In this document: in pieces, positions 16,121-24,601 of the stretch | How the letters are laid out: every line of letters starts with the position of its first letter | Position numbering within the stretch: position 1 is the stretch's first letter | DNA from: Geomonas subterranea | GTDB taxonomy: Bacteria > Desulfobacterota > Desulfuromonadia > Geobacterales > Geobacteraceae | Length of the DNA stretch: 64,000 nt | Direction of reading: 5' to 3' | NCBI RefSeq assembly: GCF_019063845.1 | Contig: NZ_CP077683.1 | Location: forward strand, 2,480,001 to 2,544,000 | Notes under the pieces: generated by a model | Database searches by the model: none | What the model was told of the DNA's origin: nothing | What the model saw: the letters and a program-made list of their open reading frames with translations, nothing else | Translations under genes and position numbers: made by a program

Positions 16121-18640
16121 TTAACGTATCCGGGCCGAGCTCTCCCAATTAAGCGAGGAGAGGACATCACGCAACGCCGAGAGCTTGTACGGCTTTTGCA
16201 CGAAACCGGAGATCCCCCTGCCGAGGAACTTGCCGGAGACCTCGTGCTCGCTGAACCCGCTGGACATGACCACCTTGACCCGCGGGTCCAACCGGCGCAG
16301 TTCCCTGAAGCACTGCTCGCCATCCATGTGCGGCATGGTCAGATCGAGCAGCACCAGGACGATATCGTTGCGGCTGCGGAAGATCTCCATCCCCTCCCGT
16401 CCGTCGGCGGCCGTCACCACCTCGAACCCCAGTTCCCCGAGCATCTCGCTCGCCAGCGCCCTGATGGTGTCCTCATCGTCGATCAAGAGGACCGTGCCGC
16501 TCCCCCGCCAGGCCTGCTCCGGGGCGGACTCCGCGTGGTGCGGCTCGACCGCCGCGCCGTCCGCGGGGAGTATGACCTTGAAGGTGCTCCCCTTCTCCGG
16601 CTCGCTGTAGACCCTGATGGCGCCCAGGTGGCCGCGCACGATGCCGAGCACCGCCGCCATCCCCAGTCCCCGCCCGGTGAACTTGGTGGTGAAGAACGGA
16701 TCGAAGATCTTCGCCATGGTCTCGCGGTCCATGCCGCAACCGTTGTCGGACACCTCCACGTAGGCGTAGAGCCCGGGCTGGATGGGGTCGGAGAGCCATC
16801 CGCCGTTGAAGTAGGGCTCGGTGCACTCCAGGCGCCCGGTGGAAATGGTTATGATCCCGCTCTCGTCGCCGATCGCCTCGGAGGCGTTGATGACCAGGTT
16901 CATCAGCACCTGCCGGATCTGGGTGGCGTCACCGGTGATCGACGGCAGGGGGCGGCCAAGGTTGTAGACGAGTTGCGCCTTCTTGGAGACCGAAACGCTC
17001 AGCATCTGCCCCATCTCCTCCACCAGGCGGTTCAGGTCCAGTTCCTCGGTCACAAAATGTCCCTTGCCGGAGTAGGCCAGCATCTGGTGCGCCAGGTCCG
17101 AAGCCCTGGCCGCCGCCGTCTCGATCCGGCGCAGGTTGTCAATGACGGGGGACTCAGGGGCAAGCCGCATGAGAGCGAGGTCGGTGTTGCCCACGATGAC
17201 GGTGAGGATGTTGTTGAAGTCGTGGGCGATCCCCCCGGCCAGCACCCCGAGGCTCTCCAGCTTCTGGGCGTGCAGCATCTGCTTTTCCAGCTTCAGACGC
17301 TCCTCTTCGGCCCTCTTTCTCTGGGTGATGTCGTGGGCGGACCAGATCACCCGGTCGCCCGGCATGGGGGTGACGTTGCCGGTGAACCAAATCTCCTCCC
17401 CCTGGATGACCAGCGGGTAGTCGACCGTGATGGTTTTTCCGGCGGCAAGTGCCTTGCGGATGGTGGAGACGAAGAAGTCGGCGAGTTCCCCGGGAAAGAC
17501 GTCCGGTATCTTCCTCCCCACCAGCTCGTCGGGGGGGCGGTACAGACGTTTCGTGCTGGTGGGGGCGATCTCCAGGTAGCGCCCTTCGGCATCCAGCACC
17601 AGGATGACGTCGGTGAGCGAGGCGAAGATGGAGCGGAGCTTCTCTTCCGAGGCCAGCAGGGCCTGCTCGGCGTGCTTGCGCTCGACCACCTCGGTCTGCA
17701 GCCGTGCATTGGTCGCGGAAAGTTCCCGGGTCCTCTCCTCGACCATGCGCCTTAACACGATAGGCTGGCGCACCAGCCAGTACGCGGTGAGGGCACCCAG
17801 GGAACTCAGGAGCAGCACCAGGGCTACCTCCCCCAGAACCACCTGTCGCGCGTACCATCCCCCAACCGGTTCGACGGAAAGAATCCATTCCCCGTTGGGG
17901 ACTGAGATGTGCTGGCTCACCGGCCTGACCAGCGGAGCGCCATGGTTCCAGAAGACGTCGATCGTCCCGGTGTCGGGCTTGATGCGGCTGATCCGGTAAT
18001 TGAGGTCGGGGGTGAGCGTGGTCTGCAGATGTACCGCCTCGAAGAAGCTCTCCAGACGGATCATCGCGGCGGTGAAGCCCCAGAAGCGCTTCTCCCCCCC
18101 GGCCCCTTTCAGATATACCGGGAGCCTCCCCATGAGCGCCAGCCCCCCCTGCACCAGCTCGAAAGGGCCGGCCAGGGTGAGCGAGCCGTGGCGCAGCGCC
18201 TCCACGGCCTCGGTGTTGGCATGGGACTTGTCCAGGAGGTTCAGGCCGATGGCCTTCTCGTTCCCCTGCAACGGGAAAATTTCGGTGACGACGCCGCCGG
18301 GAACCAGTTGCAGGGCGGAGAGTCCCGGGTAGAGATCCAGCATCTCCCTGGCCAGCTCCTGGAAGTTGTCGATCCTGCCGTTGCCCTGACGGATGACCGC
18401 GGCAAGGGCGTAGGTGGAGGAAATGGAGCGGTTCAGGTACTCCTGGATGTCGTGGCCAGCGTTGGTGGTAAGGTCCATGACCGCCTGGCGGCGGCTGTCC
18501 TGGCGCTTGCTTTCGTAGAGCAAAACCGTGGAGCCGGAGAGGAACAGACCTATGAGAAAAGCGAGGAGCGTGACGCTCCAGACCCGGAGGTTATCCGAGG
18601 GGGGGGACGCAGTTGGCGCATCGTTCATGTGCGCATCCAT
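16121..18640 (-). CDS. Hybrid sensor histidine kinase (CHASE-PAS-HisKA-HATPase-REC)
   Basis: About 839 aa from the ATG at 18640; a TTG at 18685 has no proper ribosome binding spacing, and an ATG at 18628 is also possible. TM1 (VTLLAFLIGLFLSGSTVLLY) and TM2 (VVLGEVALVLLLSSLGALTA) enclose a periplasmic CHASE-type sensor. A PAS domain follows (LRSIFASLTDVILVLDAEGR), then H-box AGGIAHDFNNILTVIVGN, N-box LVINASEAIGD, G1 VSDNGCGM, a phenylalanine-rich DPFFTTKFTGRGLGM, and a C-terminal receiver with LLIDDE and phospho-Asp in VLLDLTMPHMDG. The AHDFNN H-box marks the HisKA subclass common in Desulfuromonadota. The cognate regulator is not adjacent. Confidence 0.92.
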   Translation of the reverse strand: MDAHMNDAPTASPPSDNLRVWSVTLLAFLIGLFLSGSTVLLYESKRQDSRRQAVMDLTTNAGHDIQEYLNRSISSTYALAAVIRQGNGRIDNFQELAREMLDLYPGLSALQLVPGGVVTEIFPLQGNEKAIGLNLLDKSHANTEAVEALRHGSLTLAGPFELVQGGLALMGRLPVYLKGAGGEKRFWGFTAAMIRLESFFEAVHLQTTLTPDLNYRISRIKPDTGTIDVFWNHGAPLVRPVSQHISVPNGEWILSVEPVGGWYARQVVLGEVALVLLLSSLGALTAYWLVRQPIVLRRMVEERTRELSATNARLQTEVVERKHAEQALLASEEKLRSIFASLTDVILVLDAEGRYLEIAPTSTKRLYRPPDELVGRKIPDVFPGELADFFVSTIRKALAAGKTITVDYPLVIQGEEIWFTGNVTPMPGDRVIWSAHDITQRKRAEEERLKLEKQMLHAQKLESLGVLAGGIAHDFNNILTVIVGNTDLALMRLAPESPVIDNLRRIETAAARASDLAHQMLAYSGKGHFVTEELDLNRLVEEMGQMLSVSVSKKAQLVYNLGRPLPSITGDATQIRQVLMNLVINASEAIGDESGIITISTGRLECTEPYFNGGWLSDPIQPGLYAYVEVSDNGCGMDRETMAKIFDPFFTTKFTGRGLGMAAVLGIVRGHLGAIRVYSEPEKGSTFKVILPADGAAVEPHHAESAPEQAWRGSGTVLLIDDEDTIRALASEMLGELGFEVVTAADGREGMEIFRSRNDIVLVLLDLTMPHMDGEQCFRELRRLDPRVKVVMSSGFSEHEVSGKFLGRGISGFVQKPYKLSALRDVLSSLNWESSARIR

Positions 18641-18739
18641 GGGGAGCTCGCTGAAACGGGTTCGGTACGGGGAAGATAGAGGCAACCTCTTGAATAACCG
18701 AAACTTCGCCGTAGTGCAAGCTTTTTAGGAATTGCCGTT

Positions 18740-19498
18740 TCAACCCATGCGGTCCAGCAGGCGCAACAAGCCGTCCAGGATGGTCACCGGGTGCGGCGGG
18801 CACCCCGGGATGTAGAGATCGACCGGCAGCAGGCGGTCCACCCCGTCGTGGGCGGCAGGGGAGCCGATGAAGGGGCCGCCGTTGATGGCGCAGGCGCCGC
18901 AGGCGATGACGAGTTTGGGGGCCGGGATGGCCTCGTAGGTCCTCAGCAGCGCCTCGCGCATGTTCTCCGTCACCGGACCGGTGACCCAGAGGGCGTCGGC
19001 ATGGCGCGGGCTGGCGACGAACTGCAGTCCGAACCGCCCGATATCCCAGCCGATGGTGGAAAGGACGTTACTGTCGGCCTCGCAGGCGTTGCAGCCGCCG
19101 GCGACCACGGAACGGAACTTCAGTGAGCGCCCGAACAGCGCCAGCATCTTCTGGTCCAGGGCCCGCGCCAGCCTGCGCTCCTCCCCTTCCCGCACCACCA
19201 GGTCCTCGCGGGAGTTCACGGCCAGGCGGGCGTCGTTGGTGTAGGAGATGGCACCTTTAGGACAGGCACCGGCACATTCGGCGCAGAACAGGCACTTTCC
19301 GAGGTCGACGGAGAGACCCTGCGCAGATCCCACAGCCCCCACCGGGCAGGCGTCGGCGCAGAGGCGGCAGTCGGGAGGGCAGAGAGAACCTTTGAGTTCC
19401 GGGTAGCCACGGAAGCGCTCCGGCAGCGGGAGCGGTTCCTTCGGGTACGCCATGGTGCGGTGCCCCTGCTTGATGCGTGCGAGTATGGCCTTGATCAT
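18740..19498 (-). CDS. Ferredoxin-fused NuoB/HyfI-like small subunit of the Ehr-like complex
   Basis: 252 aa from the ATG at 19498 (AGGAG upstream); the frame is open further but that part is intergenic repeat. Residues 40-79 hold two [4Fe-4S] ferredoxin motifs (C40-x3-C-x2-C-x3-CP and C69-x2-C-x2-C-x3-CP). The C-terminal half is a hydrogenase small subunit / NuoB domain with proximal cluster ligands GGCNACE, ACGACAINGG and PGCPPHP. It is thus HyfH and HyfI in one chain: electrons would pass from ferredoxin through three clusters towards the large subunit. Last gene of the operon, separated from the large subunit by a repeat-filled gap of 268 bases. Confidence 0.88.
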   Translation of the reverse strand: MIKAILARIKQGHRTMAYPKEPLPLPERFRGYPELKGSLCPPDCRLCADACPVGAVGSAQGLSVDLGKCLFCAECAGACPKGAISYTNDARLAVNSREDLVVREGEERRLARALDQKMLALFGRSLKFRSVVAGGCNACEADSNVLSTIGWDIGRFGLQFVASPRHADALWVTGPVTENMREALLRTYEAIPAPKLVIACGACAINGGPFIGSPAAHDGVDRLLPVDLYIPGCPPHPVTILDGLLRLLDRMG

Positions 19499-19540
19499 GA
19501 TGCGACTCCTGTCTTCTGATAACCAACTCTTCGGTTCATC

Positions 19541-19742
19541 CCCCCTCTCCCGGAAGGAGAGGGTAGTAGAGAAGCGGCGGTAGTAGAGAAGCGCCTGTCC
19601 GTCCTCCCAGTCCGTCCTCCCAATCCATCCTCCCTCTCCCTCTGGGAGAGGGGCGGGGTGAGGGTCTTCCCCCGGGGAGGACGCCACTTCGTGGCCACGC
19701 CCTCACCCGCCCTTCGGGCACCCTCTCCCGGAGGGAGAGGGG
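19541..19742. repeat. Long palindromic repeat (family A copy 1) with short tandem duplications
   Basis: Arms CCCTCTCCC/GGGAGAGGG occur at both ends, with GGGGTGAGGG and GCCCTCACCC facing each other about 55 bases apart in the middle. The left part contains two tandem duplications: GGTAGTAGAGAAGCG twice and GTCCGTCCTCCCA twice. It lies between large- and small-subunit genes of one operon. Related copies are at 24484-24596 and 43410-43508. Confidence 0.7.
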
Positions 19743-19766
19743 TAGCGGACATGCAGAGTGCTGCGG

Positions 19767-21278
19767 CTAGAGGTCGAACCCGCAGTAGGAAAGGTTGAAG
19801 CTCTTGTTGCACAGCGGGAAGTCCGAGATCTGCCCCCCGCGGAGTGCCAGCGCGAGACCGGTCCAGTTGTGGAAGGAGGGGTCGGTCACCTTGTAGCGCA
19901 GGAAATTGCCCCGCTCGTCAGTGAGAGCCACATGGCAGATCTCGCCACGCCACCCTTCGGTCAGCGCCACTGCGAGTTGCCCCCCACCCACCTCGCGCAC
20001 GGGGTTCGCCACCTCCACGCCCGGCAGCTGGGAAAGCTGCTCCTCGATGAAGTCGAGCGACTTCTCCATCTCCAGCCAGCGCACCATGGTCCTCGCGTAG
20101 ACGTCGCCGCTCTTCGCGGTCTCCACCGGGATCTGGCTCATGCTGTAGATGCCGAAAGGATGGTCGCGGCGGATGTCCCGGTTGAGGCCGCTGGCGCGGG
20201 CGGCAGGTCCCACCAGCCCAAGTTCTATCGCCGTCTGCTCGCTCACCACGCCGGTTCCCTCGAGCCTCGCCAGCACGGACGGGGTATCCCAGAGTAGATC
20301 GACCGCGTTGTGCACCTCGTCGCGGGCCACCTTGATGCGGTCGGCAAGCTGCCGCGCCCCGGCGCTGTCCAGGTCGAAACGCACCCCCCCCGGAAGGACC
20401 AGGTCCCGCCCGAAGCGGCTGCCGCAGATCCCCGCGGTCACATTGAGAAAATCGCCGCGGATCCTGCCGCAGAACGAGGCGGTTGGAAGGTAGCCGACGT
20501 CTCCTGCGATGGCGCCCAGGTCGCCGGTGTGATTGGCAAGCCGCTCCAGTTCCAGGGCGATGCCGCGCACCGCCTGGGCCCGGGCCGGCACCCGCGTCCC
20601 GGAAAGGGCCTCGACGATCATCGCGTAGGCGGTGCCGTGGCCGATGCTGGTGTCTCCCGCCACCGTCTCCATGAGCTTGCGCATCCGCTCGCCCGGGCGT
20701 CCCTGCATCATCCGCTCGACCCCCCTGTGCTGGTAACCGAGCGAAATCTCCAGGTGCATCACCTCCTCGCCGAAGCACTGGAAGCGGAAGTGACCCGGCT
20801 CGATGATGCCGGCATGCACCGGCCCGACCGCCACCTCGTGCACCTCGTCACCATCGACGCGGTAGAAGTCCATCACGCCGATGGTGGGAGGGGGCTGCGG
20901 AGTATCCCCGGGAAGCGAGCCGAGCGCCGGCGCGAAACGGACCGGCTTGGGCCAGGGGTGCCCCTCCAGGTTCAGGTAGAACTGCTCGGCGATCTCGCGC
21001 TCGAAGAGGTGCAGCTGCGGCGCCTCGGAAACCAGCGAGTAGAAGTTTTTGCCGGTGACCAGGGTGCTCATGACACCTATGGTGGCGTGGCTCTTGAAGG
21101 AGAGGAGGCAGTACAGGCACACCCCGTCATCCTCCTGCATCCCGAAGTAGGAGACCACACGCCAGCCGCCGTCAATCGCGGAGAGAAGCGCCTGCGCGAA
21201 GCGCTCCGGCGCGTGACGCGGTATCTCCCGGCGCGACAGCACACCGCCGTTTTGGGTGAAGACCAGGGCCGGGCTCAT
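19767..21278 (-). CDS. NuoCD/HyfG-like large subunit lacking canonical NiFe cysteines
   Basis: 503 aa. Residues 1-125 resemble the NuoC/HyfG N-terminal domain; the rest is a NuoD/hydrogenase-4 large subunit (SLGYQHRGVERMM, AQAVRGIALELERLANHTGD, FCGRIRGDFLNV). Where HyfG/HycE has the ERxCGIC nickel motif, this protein reads ETVAGDTSIGHG (residues 204-215), with no Cys. Where the DPCxxC motif should end the protein, it reads SFNLSYCGFDL. The Ni-Fe site therefore cannot form normally. Such Ech-related (Ehr) proteins have been described in Geobacter. It may act like NuoD in redox-driven ion pumping. Start overlaps the upstream gene stop as ATGA. Confidence 0.88.
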   Translation of the reverse strand: MSPALVFTQNGGVLSRREIPRHAPERFAQALLSAIDGGWRVVSYFGMQEDDGVCLYCLLSFKSHATIGVMSTLVTGKNFYSLVSEAPQLHLFEREIAEQFYLNLEGHPWPKPVRFAPALGSLPGDTPQPPPTIGVMDFYRVDGDEVHEVAVGPVHAGIIEPGHFRFQCFGEEVMHLEISLGYQHRGVERMMQGRPGERMRKLMETVAGDTSIGHGTAYAMIVEALSGTRVPARAQAVRGIALELERLANHTGDLGAIAGDVGYLPTASFCGRIRGDFLNVTAGICGSRFGRDLVLPGGVRFDLDSAGARQLADRIKVARDEVHNAVDLLWDTPSVLARLEGTGVVSEQTAIELGLVGPAARASGLNRDIRRDHPFGIYSMSQIPVETAKSGDVYARTMVRWLEMEKSLDFIEEQLSQLPGVEVANPVREVGGGQLAVALTEGWRGEICHVALTDERGNFLRYKVTDPSFHNWTGLALALRGGQISDFPLCNKSFNLSYCGFDL

Positions 21279-22708
21279 GCCTCACCTCCCAAAAGCCGCG
21301 CCGCCTCGCGCAGGAGGTCCTGCAGCGGCGCCGGTATCCACAGCCCCAGCACCAGCACGAGCCCCATCAGCACCAGGGGGGGCAAAACCGTGGGCGCGGC
21401 ATCCCGGTAGCGGGTCCGCTCCAGGTCCTGCGGCACCTCCCCCAGGACGACCGGGAGCACGGTGGAGGCCATGCCGATGAAGATCAACGCCAGGAACAGG
21501 AGGAACAGCCCGCCGGTCCAGTGGTTTCCCTGCCCGAAGGCGGAGGAGACGATGAGGAACTCGCTGACGAAGGGGGCGAAGGGTGGCGACCCGGTGATGG
21601 CCAGGAAGGCGGCGAGAAAGAGCGCGGCCGACCAGGGGGTGCGCCGGATGGCGCCCCGCACGAACAGGGTGCTCTTGGAGTTGAAGGCACGGTGGATGTT
21701 GCCGCAGGAAAGAAAGAGCACCCCCTTGGTGAGGGAGTTGTTGATCATGTGCAAGAGCCCCGCGAAGAGCGCCCCCTTTCCCAGCCCCAGCGCCACCGCG
21801 ATGATGCCGACGTGCTCCACGCTTGAATAGGCGAGCATCCTCTTGAAGTCGCTCTGGCGCGCCATGAACACGGCGGCGAAGGCCATGGAGACGAGCCCCA
21901 TGGTGAGGAGCACCTGCTGGAAGAGCGCCCCTTCGCTCGAGGCGGCGGCCACCTGGTAGACACGCAGAAGCGCCAGGAGGGCGCAGTTCACGAGCCCCCC
22001 GGCGAGCAGGGCACCGACCAGCCCCGGGGCCTCCCCGTAGGCGTCCGGCTTCCAGGTATGCAGCGGCGCGAGCCCCATCTTCGAGCCGAAGCCCACCAGC
22101 AGGAAGATGAACGCGGCGTGGCGCCACCCCGGATGCAGGGCTGCGGCGTCCCGGATCAGGGTCGGGAGGAGGAGGCTCACCTCCTGCTTCGCCACGATGG
22201 TGGAGTATGCCAGGAAGAAGAGCCCCAAAAGGGCGATGGCGATCCCCACCGAGCAGATGAGGAGGTACTTCCAGGTCGCCTCGATGGAGCGGGCGTTGTG
22301 GTTGAAGTAGATGAGCGGCGCCATGGTCAGGGTGGTGGCCTCGAGCGCGATCCAGAGGAGCCCCAGGTGCTGCGAGATGACCACCAGCGAGGTAGCGGAG
22401 AGGCAGACCAGCAGCGAGGCGCACAGGACCCGGTTCGGGCGCTTGAGCCGGTAGCTCAGGTACCCCACCGCGTAGAAAGAGCAGATGGTGAAGAGAACGC
22501 TGTTGGCCATGAGCACCAGCTTCCCCAGTGGGTCGAGCCATATCCATCCCGCCGGGGAGGGGGGGGGCGTGTGCACCAGGAGCGCTGCGCTCACCCCGAG
22601 CTGCGCCAGGGAGAAGAGGGGGAGCACCCAGACGCGCCTGCGGTTGTCCGGGACAAGCCAGGAGAGCGCGGCGCCAAGAAGCGGAAGAAGGACCAGGGCC
22701 CACATCAT
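21275..22708 (-). CDS. HyfF/NuoM-like proton or sodium antiporter-type membrane subunit
   Basis: 477 aa, hydrophobic throughout, multi-pass. Conserved antiporter features: an acidic residue in GLLWIALEATTLTMAPLIYF (TM5 Glu), GFGSKMGLAPLHTWKPDAYG (TM7 Lys and the following loop), MLAYSSVEHVGII (TM8), and a Lys in NNSLTKGVLFLSCGN. These polar residues form the ion path in complex I and hydrogenase-4 antiporters. It is four bases from the HyfE-like gene and overlaps the large subunit gene, so it is tightly co-translated. Confidence 0.9.
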   Translation of the reverse strand: MMWALVLLPLLGAALSWLVPDNRRRVWVLPLFSLAQLGVSAALLVHTPPPSPAGWIWLDPLGKLVLMANSVLFTICSFYAVGYLSYRLKRPNRVLCASLLVCLSATSLVVISQHLGLLWIALEATTLTMAPLIYFNHNARSIEATWKYLLICSVGIAIALLGLFFLAYSTIVAKQEVSLLLPTLIRDAAALHPGWRHAAFIFLLVGFGSKMGLAPLHTWKPDAYGEAPGLVGALLAGGLVNCALLALLRVYQVAAASSEGALFQQVLLTMGLVSMAFAAVFMARQSDFKRMLAYSSVEHVGIIAVALGLGKGALFAGLLHMINNSLTKGVLFLSCGNIHRAFNSKSTLFVRGAIRRTPWSAALFLAAFLAITGSPPFAPFVSEFLIVSSAFGQGNHWTGGLFLLFLALIFIGMASTVLPVVLGEVPQDLERTRYRDAAPTVLPPLVLMGLVLVLGLWIPAPLQDLLREAARLLGGEA

Positions 22709-22712
22709 GTCG

Positions 22713-23354
22713 CTATTCCTCCCTCAGCGCGGAGAGTCTCGAGGTGTCGATGCTCGAGAACTCGCGGCTGATGTGGTTGATGACGATCCCCATGACGAAG
22801 ATGCCGACCAGGAGGTCGAGGAGCGCCCCCGCCTCCACCATGACCGGCATGGCGTCTGCCAAAAGGAGGCCGAACAGGAAGATGCCGTTCTCCATGAGCA
22901 GGTACCCGAGCACCTGCGAGATCGCCTTGCGCCTCCCCATGAGGACCAGGAAGCCGCTCATGAGGGTCGCGGCGGCCGCCGGCACGATCAGGAGCCCCTC
23001 GTGCTCGGGAGAGAGCGGGAGCTTGGCGGCGAAGATGAAGGCGAGCGAGGTGAAGAGCGCCCCCAGCACAAGCGATGGGATATAGCCGATGAAGGGGGAG
23101 AACTCGCGCTCGATCTCGGCCTTCTTGATGGCCCGGATGATCAGGACCGGGATCAGCGCCCCCTTGACCAGGATGATGCTCACCACGATGAAGCTGACGT
23201 GCCAGGAGAAGGGGTGCACCAGCGCCGGGAGCGTGCCGAGCAGCACCCCCTGCACCGCCACGCAGCGGACCGAGAAGGCGAGCCGGCTGGTCCCCAGGAC
23301 GGCGAAGTTGATCAAAAGGCAGAGTACCAGCAGCTGGTCGGCCAGGGAATTCAT
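22713..23354 (-). CDS. HyfE/NuoK-like membrane subunit
   Basis: 213 aa, multi-pass. The HyfE signature region is clear: an N-terminal helix with QLLVLCLLINFAVLG, the loop AIKKAEIEREFSP, then GYLLMENGIFLFGLLLADAM with the membrane Glu that corresponds to a NuoK proton-path residue, and a C-terminal VGIFVMGIVINHISREF. GAGGTGA precedes the ATG. Four-base gaps separate it from both neighbours. Confidence 0.9.
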   Translation of the reverse strand: MNSLADQLLVLCLLINFAVLGTSRLAFSVRCVAVQGVLLGTLPALVHPFSWHVSFIVVSIILVKGALIPVLIIRAIKKAEIEREFSPFIGYIPSLVLGALFTSLAFIFAAKLPLSPEHEGLLIVPAAAATLMSGFLVLMGRRKAISQVLGYLLMENGIFLFGLLLADAMPVMVEAGALLDLLVGIFVMGIVINHISREFSSIDTSRLSALREE

Positions 23355-23358
23355 ATGG

Positions 23359-24267
23359 TCACCTCACAACCAGAACCAGGGAAAATGCGGTCAGTATCAA
23401 CGCCGCCACCAGAAGCTGCGGCACGCGGATGAGCCTCAGGCGCGCCATCACCGACTCGACCACCCCGATGGCCACCGCGAGGAGCAGCATACCCGCCGCG
23501 AAGGTGGCCCAGTCGAGGTAGGCGTTGCCCGAGGCGAAGGGGAGCGCGATGTTCACGAAGAGCGCCCCCAGGAGGTAGAGCTTCAAGGCGGCGCCGTAGA
23601 GGACGCAGCAGAAATAGGGGCCGCTATGGTCGAGCACCATCACCTCGTGGATCATGGTGAGCTCTAGGTGCGTGTTGGGATCGTCGAAGGGGATGCGGCA
23701 GTTCTCGGCCAGGAGCACCACGAAGAGGCCGGCCAAAAGCAGGATGAGCGACGCGCCGGTCGCCATCCAGACCGGAGGGGTCACGTGCTGCAGCATCGGG
23801 GTGAGGCTCATGGTCCCCGAGAGCCTGGTCAGGGTGATCAGGGCGAAAAAGAGCGTCGGCTCGGCCAGGCAGGAGAAGCTCACCTCGCGCGCCGCCCCCA
23901 TCCCCTCGAAGCTGGAGGCGGTGTCGAGCGCCGCCGTCGTGGTGAAGAAGCGCCCCAGGGCGAAGAGGTAGGCGAAGAGGATCATGTCCCCCTCGAAGGA
24001 GATCGGGGCCGGGTGCTTCCCAAGCGGCACCAGGAGCGCGGCGAACAGGGTAGCGGCGAGCGTCACCACCGGCCCGGCGCGGAAGATCCAGGTGGTGCTG
24101 TCGGAGAGGACGATCCCCTTTTTCATGAGCCGTCCCATGTCGTAGTAGGGCTGCAGGAAGGGAGCGCCCACCCTCCCGGCGAAGGCCGCCTTGGTCTTGC
24201 CGATCACCCCCAGCAACAGCGGGGGCATGGCCAGCACCAGCACCACGTGGAAGATTGTGTCGATCAT
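23359..24267 (-). CDS. HyfC/NuoH-like membrane anchor subunit
   Basis: 302 aa, multi-pass. Typical HycD/HyfC/EchB motifs: RVGAPFLQPYYDMGRLMKK near the N-terminus, LGRFFTTTAALDTASSFEGM, and AENCRIPFDDPNTHLELTM followed by IHEV, the NuoH-type cytoplasmic loop that contacts the NuoD/NuoB module. It is the docking subunit connecting the soluble redox arm to the ion-pumping arm. AGGAG lies before the ATG. Its leader is a 45-bp tandem repeat array (24284-24450), with a family A palindrome beyond it. Confidence 0.9.
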   Translation of the reverse strand: MIDTIFHVVLVLAMPPLLLGVIGKTKAAFAGRVGAPFLQPYYDMGRLMKKGIVLSDSTTWIFRAGPVVTLAATLFAALLVPLGKHPAPISFEGDMILFAYLFALGRFFTTTAALDTASSFEGMGAAREVSFSCLAEPTLFFALITLTRLSGTMSLTPMLQHVTPPVWMATGASLILLLAGLFVVLLAENCRIPFDDPNTHLELTMIHEVMVLDHSGPYFCCVLYGAALKLYLLGALFVNIALPFASGNAYLDWATFAAGMLLLAVAIGVVESVMARLRLIRVPQLLVAALILTAFSLVLVVR

Positions 24268-24283
24268 GTCCGACTCCTGTGCC

Positions 24284-24450
24284 GTAGGGGCGGATACTCA
24301 TCCGCCCAGCGGGTCGTGTCCCATCCCTGTAGGGGCGAATAACCATCCACCCAGCGGGTCGTGTCCCATCCCGGTGGGGGCGAATAATCACTCGCCCAGC
24401 AGGTCGTGTCCCATCCCTGTAGGGGCGAATAATCATTCGCCCACCCTTTT
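24284..24450. repeat. 45-bp tandem repeat, nearly four units, each with a palindromic core
   Basis: Units start at 24284, 24329, 24374 and 24419, exactly 45 bases apart. Each begins GTAGGGGCG(A/G)ATA and contains a palindrome best preserved in the last unit as GGGCGAATAATCATTCGCCC, followed by AGCGGGTCGTGTCCCATCC. The array starts 17 bases upstream of the NuoH-like start codon, inside the operon. A related palindrome is at 29622-29647. Confidence 0.85.
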
Positions 24451-24483
24451 CCCGGCGTCGTTCTTGTTGCCTTCTGCCCCACC

Positions 24484-24596
24484 TCCCTCTCCCACCGGGA
24501 GAGGGTCGGGGTGAGGGCGCTGCAACAGGCGATTCTGTCTCTTCGTGGCGTCTCCCTCACCCGGCCTCCGGCCACCCTCTCCCGGAGGGGTAGGGA
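24484..24596. repeat. Long palindromic repeat (family A copy 2)
   Basis: CCCTCTCCCACCGGGAGAGG, then GGGGTGAGGG, about 45 bases, then CCCTCACCCGGCCTCCGGCC and CCCTCTCCCGGAGGGG. Same order of arms as the copies at 19541 and 43410. With the adjacent tandem repeat it fills the whole gap between two operon genes. Confidence 0.7.
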
Positions 24597-24601
24597 ACCT
24601 T

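Noticed and set aside
24284..24450. CRISPR array
   Set aside because: Units are contiguous 45-bp tandem repeats without unique spacers, and no cas genes are present.
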